From positions 1,014,773 to 1,078,772 of the forward strand of contig CACRXP010000036.1 in NCBI GenBank assembly GCA_902702965.1: DNA of 64,000 nt. Direction: 5' to 3'. The translations under genes were made by a program, and so were the position numbers. Below are positions 56,236 to 64,000 of this stretch, piece after piece; position 1 is the stretch's first letter, and each line of letters opens with the position of its first letter. The notes below the pieces were generated by a model, which saw nothing but the letters and a program-made list of their open reading frames with translations, searched no databases and had not been told where the DNA came from. Origin of the DNA: Spirometra erinaceieuropaei. Lineage: Eukaryota > Platyhelminthes > Cestoda > Diphyllobothriidea > Diphyllobothriidae.

Positions 56236-57755
56236 TGTGAAAAATCCACAACACTCGAACGAAGGCGCCCCTTCCTACTTTGGCTCTACCGCCGGAATTT
56301 CGGTCTAGTAAAATCTACCTCATTGATCATTCACGGAAGATAATTCATACTCCATAGTGTATATCGCACTTAAGATTTCTTATAACAGTGCTCAGTTTAT
56401 GTATTTTAGTCGTTACCGTGCCGCAAGAACTTAGAGCACATCCGATCCCCTATCTGGGTTAAGATTTAGAATCGTATGCTCTTGCCAACTTGCTTGCTCA
56501 AAACCGTCCGTAGAATTTTCATATCATGCGAACCATAGGGTTCTCGCATTAGTAAACAGTACCCGTGATATGGAGTTTTGGGATGATGGAATAGCTTACT
56601 AATATGGAAAAGTTACCTTCGAAAATTTATGCACATTCCTGCTAAATGAAATAATTCAACTTTGACGGAACACCCGGCTCTCCTAATGGTTTCATGGTCA
56701 AATGCTTCGTTTAGGAGAATTTCACACTTCCGACAGATTGCGACCATGTTAAGTCAAACAATCCCTTGTGAAATTTAAATAAGACACATATGGAAGTTAA
56801 TGTACTTCGCGTCAAAACTAAAGGATGAATTGTAGTGTAAACGGCAATTAAACTGCAAACAAAAATAAATATCTAACTCTAAGTGGGGGATGCTGCGTTT
56901 CTTACAATAAAAAAGTCGAAAATGTGAGTAAACCTACAGAATTCCTTATATTTTTAAGAACTGGACTCTTCCGATGTGATTCCGGATGGGTCCTTCCAAC
57001 CTAGCGTCGATACGGACATTCGGTGTCAGTTCCGTCGCAAAGTCTGACACATCTCCGACTTCTACCCAGTAGTTCTGTTCCATACACTGTCGGCGCATTT
57101 CTTTGTATCTGCCGTCCAAATGTCTTACAGATATGTCAGAAACACTACCTATGGGCGGATCACTCAATAGTGTAACGTTATTCTTTGTGTTTTGTTTTAT
57201 ATTCGAAATAGGTTTGGTTGTAAAAACGAAGTTACCTAGGCAAGAAATTGATAATGCCACACATGCGAATGATCCGTTTGAGTGGGAGTGTGTTACTGTC
57301 GGCGATTATAAATAAAATTATCATGGGAATGAGCTGACTGTAGAGAGAGTATGGCAGTGGCCTAAACTGAAAACGTATCAACGTTTGTGTATAAAGACGT
57401 ACCGGCTATCCACACCGACACTAGAACACAGTAATCATTTCTTAGATCGACGTGGAAGTCTATTCCGTCCTGACGATTACAACATGACTTGTTGGCTATA
57501 ACAGAACATTTCGGCAGCTTAACACGTTCCTCTGTATTTTAAGTCCAAGAGAATTTCCGTGAATAACAATCTTGTCGTTGGGGTAAACGCAACATCTTGA
57601 CATTAGTATTTTGACCTTACTTACTTGTTTTATTTATTGCAAGGCCACGGTTGGTAATAGCTTTCACCTTGGCTAAGCCATGACCTACATTTGTTTGCAC
57701 GGACGATAACACAATAAATTCACAGTTTGTATAAAAGGGGCTTTACTCGGAACCC
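56236..57755. other. Intergenic between divergent MIC26/27 and STPG2-like genes
   Basis: Should hold both promoters. A TATAAAAGG lies at 57730-57738, only 18 bases before the STPG2-like ATG. Two overlapping antisense frames (57260-56946 minus; 57103-57315 plus) look somewhat protein-like but match nothing I recognise and are left uncalled. Confidence 0.5.
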
Positions 57756-57980
57756 ATGTACGACCGACAAAAAAGGGAAATTAACTTTGCATTAAATGGA
57801 ACTGGGCCAAACGTCGGACCTGGGAGTTATGATCCAATAATAGGAGATCCACATTGCAATTGCGTGGGTTTTGCGCCCTTCGGATCGCTTGCAGGAAGAC
57901 ATCTGTACACAAACCCTGAGGCCGATACTAAACCTTCACCGACTCAGTACACACCCGGTCTTCCTTTACAAAGAGTGACG
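57756..57980 (+). CDS. Sperm-tail PG-rich repeat protein, STPG2-like, first coding exon
   Basis: 75 codons from ATG to ACG|gtaggc, phase 0. Starts MYDRQKREINFAL, then NVGPGSYDP, GFAPFGSLAGRH and SPTQYTPGLP. GPGSYDP and the PxPxxYxP echo are the SHIPPO/PG-rich repeat, and MYDR...GPGSY...APFxSLxxR matches the N-terminus of STPG2 proteins as I recall them. Such proteins are tied to flagella and axonemes. Later exons are not found before 64000 and probably lie beyond the window. Reading past the donor adds 42 residues without PG motifs. Confidence 0.75.
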
Positions 57981-60900
57981 GTAGGCATTTTCCTTAAGCG
58001 ACTAACATTTGACTATTATTTCGAAATGCATGCAATTACTAATAGTTTATATGGGAGATGTCAATTATATGACGATATACATATGATATTGAGGTTCTCG
58101 ACTAGTTAAAGTTATTTCTACTTTTAAAGCTGATGTTTTACCTTTATAAAGACGAAACAACTATAGTTGTTTGTATATTACTGTACTTCATCGAATCATA
58201 TGATAATGATCATTATCATATGATTATGAAGAATGGTGAGTGGTTTGTGTGTTTTATATGGCAGAGGGTCAGCTATGCTGAAATTTAATTTCCATTTGGT
58301 AGCACGCTTTGGTGGTACCGTTACAAATATTTGGCATTTGGCTATAAAAATTCATTTTGCTTTACACGACTTACATTGCACGATTAAATCGTCGGTTTAA
58401 ATTCTAAGCATATGCGCAAACCTTAGCAGCATAGTAATCAAGGGGTACTAAACGCTAAAAACACGCAATCGGCAATGCTAAGATGGTAAGATATATTGAA
58501 AATTTCCTAAAATGAGTGCGGGACGTTCATACCGAAAGGTTTGGCGATGAGAGTGGTAAAAAATGATTCGTGGCGAAGTGGATAACATCAAACAACGTAT
58601 ATTATGTCTGTCGCAGAGAACTATGTCATGATTCATAGTATAAATATTGTAGAACCAAAAGACACCTGAAAAAGTTTGTCCTGATTCCAGATGCACCTTA
58701 GTCTTAACATTTCTCCCTTAACACTTTGTGTTTGACTGGGCCAAAATATTGTCATGGCAATATTTACAGAAAGGAATCATTTTACTCGTTATCCTCCGTC
58801 AGCTGCAATTGTTTAGTGAAGTTTGCTTGGATCAAATAATTTCCGTCTATCTTCTTAGGCATAAAATCGTTTTACTTAAAAACGTCCGTTTTTGTTCCCT
58901 TAGCAGCTTGTGAGAAAAAAGTGGAGTGGACAGTGATCGTGTTTATCTTGGTAACAATCAGCACGGTTCCTACATGAGATCATTCTTCATATACAACAGT
59001 CTCCATTTTAGTCAGAAGTCATAAATCTTCCCGTTGAATTGCTAACAAACTTTGAGCTTACTGCTTTTTCAACGCTAAAATCTCTGTAAGGATGGATTTG
59101 AACATTTACAGTAAGAAAATATAGTTCTTTCAGCGTGTGTTAAAGCCTTTAGATTGTCAAAAAGCCTGACAAAAATGCGTGATTACAGTTTCCTCAATAA
59201 ACAGTATTGCACAGAAAGCCATTGAAGAGGTCGATTTGGATGTACATCTTCAAAGGGAAAAAAATAGTACAACCTCCCCTTGAAGTATTGCTGACGCTAT
59301 TTCTGAAAGGAAAATAGTCTCAGATATTTAACTGATGAAGATAATTAAATTTTAAACTAGATTTGCACTATATTTGTTGAGTATCGATTGAGACTATACT
59401 ATATGATACACAAAGTAGACAAAAAACCATCGGCCCAACAAAGAATTTTTAGAAATTGCTAACGTATCTGGAGAAAACTGTGAAAGAGATTGAATAATGG
59501 CAACAAGATTCCGCTATAGGCAAGCATAAAAGACTCCCAATAGGCAACTTTCAAGAGATATTTACGACGGGTAATGTTTTATTTTAAGTGGAAACAGCAT
59601 TGTGTTCTGACTGTATGGTCAGGCAGGCTGCCACATGGCCGATGTGCTGACAAAAATCGTTAACTCGTTTAGATAAAAAGTGTTACAAGTTGCTCGATCT
59701 AAAAACAAACCTGGATGAAAATCAATTTTTCATTATACATTATGGGAATTTTTGCAAAATTCGCGCAAGATTGTTCGTATTTTTGCATAAAAACTAATGT
59801 CTTTGAAAACGTTGTAATTTTAAATCCCTTGGTCAGCACATTTGTTATGTTTATCCTAGCTTAAGCACAAGATTGGAATGAATTGCTAGTTTATTTATGA
59901 TCAATTAAAGGGACAAATGTAAACAATTTTGTTAAATGTTCGCAAAATTATTCTGGATAAGAGAAATCATTTATCATTTTAGCGGCTCTTGCTTAAATAC
60001 AAGTGAGTTGCATGATGTGTACTGATGTAGACATGCAGCACATATAAGTAAGATTATCCAAATTTGAAAGTTCGTGGTTTTTATTAAGAACACTTGATTT
60101 AATCTACCATATCTTTAAAAGCGAACGTTTCGAACGTTCATAACTGTGGGTTTTACGTTCTGACAATTACGCGGTTTGGGCTTTTTTAAAAAAATGCCAT
60201 GCACACAGAAGCCGTCATTTTTCTATTTATTTCATTTGGCGCAGTTATTTCGAAAATCGCATTGTTTCCAGTCGTAGTTTTTAAGGTATGTCGATTATTG
60301 TCATTTATTATAATACATACAAATCTGTAGTTCCCCACTGCTCCTTAAGGTACTCTTTTGCATTTAAATGTTGTTTCAATTATCTGGCATTGTATGTTCA
60401 TTATTTAGAAACTTAGGACGCAATTACTTTTCAGTATGTCTTAAGTGCCTCGTTTGACTAGGATTTCCAACACAATATCAGTTTTTAAAAATATTGCACA
60501 ATAGTTTAATCTAAGTCCTGAGCGGCTACTGCAACGGATTTGCAAACGGCCTGCAGAAATCAAGGTATTTCAACTTTGGGTCTCATATAAAAAAATTTAA
60601 AAGCTGAGATCTGTTCATTGCCTCGTCTGTGAACTATCAGCAAGAGAAGGATGCTGGTATCCTCGCAGTTGGAAGAAAACTCCCTTTTTGACATATTTCG
60701 TCATATATTTGTAAAGTTAGTTCAAAAGGCTACGTCTTAGAGCTTAATGTTGTACACTTTTATGCACAACTTAGCTTTCTGAAAGACGGGTATTGTTCGT
60801 TTTCTGCTTTCTAAACTCGAAACTCGTCATAAAACATTTGGCCAGATATAATGCATCTTTTTCCTATTTGCATCGGTATCCGGGTGTAACATAAATGTAT

Positions 60901-61689
60901 GGATTACTTGCCCGTGAAACTCACAGCCCTTACGCACTATAGAAGCTCCTTAGTAAGAATTATTAAATGTATTCTCCTAAGTGTGGCTAAGTATGTATTT
61001 TTGAAACTGATTTGTTCAGGATTCAAAGTCTTCTCAAAATGTAGCCTTATGTCCGGGATAAATAGTGTGGGAGTGAGCTCCAATTAACCTGCTTGTAAGA
61101 TGGGACAATCCTTTTATGTTTTTCCTTGAGTTTTCGGTCAGAACTCTTTTGAGTGGTCACATGCGGCATTGACAAAGGCAAGGGATGGCTATCTGCGGTT
61201 CGATAACCCTTGTCTGTCAGTCATCCCCTGACCCCATACTTAGATAAACCAGCGCGTGAACTCAAAAATTCTGGTTATTTAACACTAGCGCAAACTCCCC
61301 TTGTTGTATTCATGAGTCCGAGGTCCTGTATGTTGTGTTCCGGAATACAAAGTATTATAGAAATAGCGCTTCAAAGTTCCGACTGCCTGAAGGACCATGT
61401 CTTTTCCGTTTATCCTAGAGCTATCTTCTATTTAATAACCCAGCATAACCAAACCCCTCTTTCGTAACCGGTAGCGCAATGTACTAGTTGATCTATGCTA
61501 AGTAGCTGGTCGTGATGTCTAGGGACCAAAATTCCCAGGCTTCTATGGGCCGATGGATTGTGCATTATAAGTGCTTAAAAGGTAACCAGGAACGCTGGTT
61601 GTGCGGTTCCTCATCCATTTGGAGATAGAATCGCTGTAGTCAGCTACGGGAAACAATCCGGCCATCAAAAGGGCGAAAGGAATTGAGAA
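57981..61689. other. STPG2-like intron or flank, 3.7 kb, AT-rich; nothing recognised
   Basis: Contains a perfect 32-bp palindrome at 58194-58225. A possible SINE body fragment (CATTGACAAAGGCAAGGGAT) begins at 61166. No further PG-repeat exon seen. Confidence 0.55.
58194..58225. repeat. Perfect 32-bp palindrome
   Basis: The half-site AATCATATGATAATGA (58194-58209) is followed directly by its exact reverse complement (58210-58225), with no spacer. Confidence 0.95.
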
Positions 61690-63911
61690 TAGAGTGTATA
61701 CCAATGTGCAGAGCATGTTATCAAGAGTCGACGAGCTGAATATCTATCTCCAGAGGTAATCTCACTGATAAAAACCCGGCCGTTCCAAAAAGTGGACGGC
61801 CGTGAGTTAACCCTATTCAGATACCAGCTGATTAGAAGAAACACGCCTGGATGTCGGGGGAGGTGTACTTACGTGCATAATACACGGGCTAATAGCTTCA
61901 GGTAAAACAGATAAATTTTTGTGTACGTCCGAGGCAATTTGGCTGGCAATTAAAATACCGGGTTCATTAAACCTCTATGTCCTGACAGTCTACTGACCAC
62001 CGAGGAATAATCCCACGGCTGACACCTGTCTACTATAGGAGCTAGAAGGATTCACTATTCGGGCTAGTGTCTTGAGCATTGGAGACCTTAGTGCATCACT
62101 TATTGACTGAGGTTCAGTTTACACACTCGGTCCAGGCCCAGCTTTTGACCGACGTTAACTGGACATGACGTTCAATTTATTCCTTACTCAGCACGTCCTG
62201 TTTCCCACGGAGGTGCCTGAAGGACAACAGTCAAGCTGTCTGGATCTGATGCTCGCTTAATCTCTGGAGAGCAGTGGCAAGGTCGAAGCAACCACGTCGT
62301 AGTGTTGTGGAAGCATTCCATCTCTTTTGCGCCCGAACAACCCACCAGAGTTAGGAGAAATATTTTTCGCGGTGGCTTCTATCAAATGAAAGCCGAAGTA
62401 AACAACACAAACAGGGAATCAGCTTTTTCCATCAACATATTCGAGAATTATGACTGGTTCAGTGAGCTATTCTTCTCAAAAAAACCCTTCCGGTTTCACG
62501 GAAGTGACTGGACAGCAGACCATAGTGGTGAACAAAAGCTTTAAAAACGGAGTTTGTGGATGAAGTCTCTCGGATAGGAACCTTATTGACCTAACTGGCC
62601 GACTCTTACCCAGGACATGACATGTTTTCAAAAAAAACCTACTGAACCGGATCATAGAGGGCCCGAAATTATTCTACGTTTGCATAAAAAAGACCTTGCA
62701 AAATAGAGACTCAATCCCCCTCTTGAGAACTAGTAAAGGCCTAAAGCTTAGTGGGGATGGAACAAAAGCAACGTCATTTTAAGTACATCCTTACATGGAA
62801 AAGCGCATTTACTTCTCCCGACTGCGACGTAGTGGAAGGCTCAACGATTGAGACTAGTTAATCCACCGAAACGATTGTTCGCAAAAAATAGTTGACGTTG
62901 AATGAGCCAGAGTCCCTGGGTCAGAGGACACATCGAGAAATGACTGCAGGAGCTCGCTGGTGAACTATCCAAACCACTGCCGGTGCTGTTTGAAGACTAG
63001 GTCGAAACGGGCTATTTACCCACCGATTGGAAATCTGCACGGATCACACCACTGTATGAAGGCGGCAGTCGATGGCGGCAGTGGTTGAAAGCGGCGTTCC
63101 TCAAAACTCCGTTCTTTGTTCTACCCTGTTCCTAATATGCGCCATCGACTGCATGAGTGAACTGGCTTATAATGCCACCAGGTTTTCTGATGATGCAAAG
63201 TTTTGAAACGTCGTCCGAACTGAATTTGGCGAAGAGTGTTTGCAGGCAAACCTGAACTGGTTCGGGAAACGGTCGCAGTACTGGCCTTTGCCGTTTAATT
63301 TGACTAATGCAATATTCGGCGGGTCGGCGGAATCCGATCTCCGAACCACAGAATCTACCATCTAAATGACATAGCATTACAGGAAATAGGCGTTTATAAG
63401 GACTTAGGTGTGTGGATCACGGCTTCACTCAAACCGTCGCTGCACCGTTCAAAGGTAGTCAAGTCCGCAATGTCAGTCCTGAACCTTGTCGAATAAGCCT
63501 TCACTACGTCCGATGAAGACTGTTCCGCTTAATTCTTTCGAACTTTTTTGCAGCCACAGTTGGAGTTCGCTATTCAGGCGTGGAAACCCTGGGCCGCTAA
63601 GGGCCTTAACGTCCTCAAAAGTATTACTTTTATAATATTACTGTTTAGATTTCAGTAACGTTTGTTTTGACGTTCACTGTGGTTCCGAACCCAATGCAAA
63701 CATCACTCTGGCACCTGCAGATAGTTGGGATCGTATTACTGCACAATGTGATTAATAGAACAATTCGTTCATCTGTACGGTTTCAGAAATTATTCTGTAG
63801 TTCTTGTATGTTTCCACTTCCAACATTTTGATATACTTCCGTTGCTTGTAACAAATGGGAAGGTCAAAGGTTCACCTATATTTCCTTCAAATAAGCTGAA
63901 CTGAACTGAAC
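61690..63911 (+). pseudogene. Decayed CR1-like retrotransposon with endonuclease and internally deleted RT
   Basis: Plus strand. Endonuclease traces: TYVHNT, SEAIWLAIKIPGSLNLYV then TVY-stop-PPRNN (the VYRPP box), DVNWT, QHVLFPTEVPEGQQSSCLDL. The linker frame 62302-62544 (RRNIFRGGFYQMKAE, ENYDWFSELFF) is still open. The RT starts near 62900 with GYLPTDWKSARITPLYEGGS, then about 390 nt including the first catalytic Asp box are missing. It resumes at ~63080 with VESGVPQNSVLCSTLF, RFSDDAKF and DLGVWITASLKPS. Many stops and shifts. The 3' end (CAAATAAGCTGAACTGAA) matches the 47316 element, so the two are related. Confidence 0.82.
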
Positions 63912-64000
63912 CGTAGTTAGAAATAAATCCCACGATTTATCATGTAACATTTAAAGCCTCTCTACTGGACGTTTCGCATGCGTCATATGTAAGTTAAAAT

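Overview
This is eukaryotic, intron-rich, repeat-rich draft assembly (two N gaps). It most likely comes from a parasitic flatworm, plausibly a tapeworm. That is inferred from 31-45 nt mini-introns in one gene next to multi-kilobase introns in others, and from the mix of Penelope-like, CR1-like and RTE-like retroelements. No sequence comparison was run, so the lineage is not proven.

Four protein genes can be supported; three were assembled exon by exon from conserved protein motifs and splice sites. (1) Plus strand, 4938-25432: the C-terminal two thirds of an SLC6 sodium-coupled transporter (TM4-TM12 and tail, eight exons, about 423 residues), closest by eye to glycine/amino-acid transporters. 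Its N-terminal exons are not seen. (2) Minus strand, 42162-27213: a Src-like non-receptor tyrosine kinase with an MGNC start, a long Arg/Ser-rich N-terminus without a recognisable SH3, a split SH2 and a complete kinase domain. It converges tail-to-tail on the transporter. (3) Minus strand, 56235-55641: a complete small MIC26/MIC27 (APOO-like) MICOS gene, 150 residues in five exons separated by four introns of 45, 32, 34 and 31 nt. (4) Plus strand, 57756-57980: the first coding exon of an STPG2-like sperm-tail PG-rich repeat protein, divergent from the MICOS gene.

The introns and flanks are filled with transposable elements. These are Penelope-like fragments (20.6-21.3, 23.9-24.4, 34.2-35.1 and 43.1-43.9 kb), a 5'-truncated CR1-like element with an intact reverse transcriptase ORF (47.3-49.0 kb), and a decayed CR1-like copy with endonuclease and internally deleted RT (61.7-63.9 kb). 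There is also an RTE-like RT remnant (18.5-18.8 kb), a tRNA-derived SINE family of about 270 nt with several copies, and a Tc1/mariner-style long-TIR element (17.3-18.3 kb, with a second copy running into the first N gap). A further short-TIR family carries a degenerate telomere-like TTAGGG core (six copies). A giant inverted repeat with arms of about 343 bp sits at 43.9-44.7 kb.

The four genes have no obvious common pathway (amino-acid uptake, tyrosine-kinase signalling, mitochondrial cristae, flagellar axoneme). The window reads as ordinary gene neighbourhood expanded by repeats. The most interesting points are the mini-intron MICOS gene, the SH3-less Src-like kinase, the transporter with an altered sodium-site residue and a GC-AG intron, and the telomere-core TIR family.
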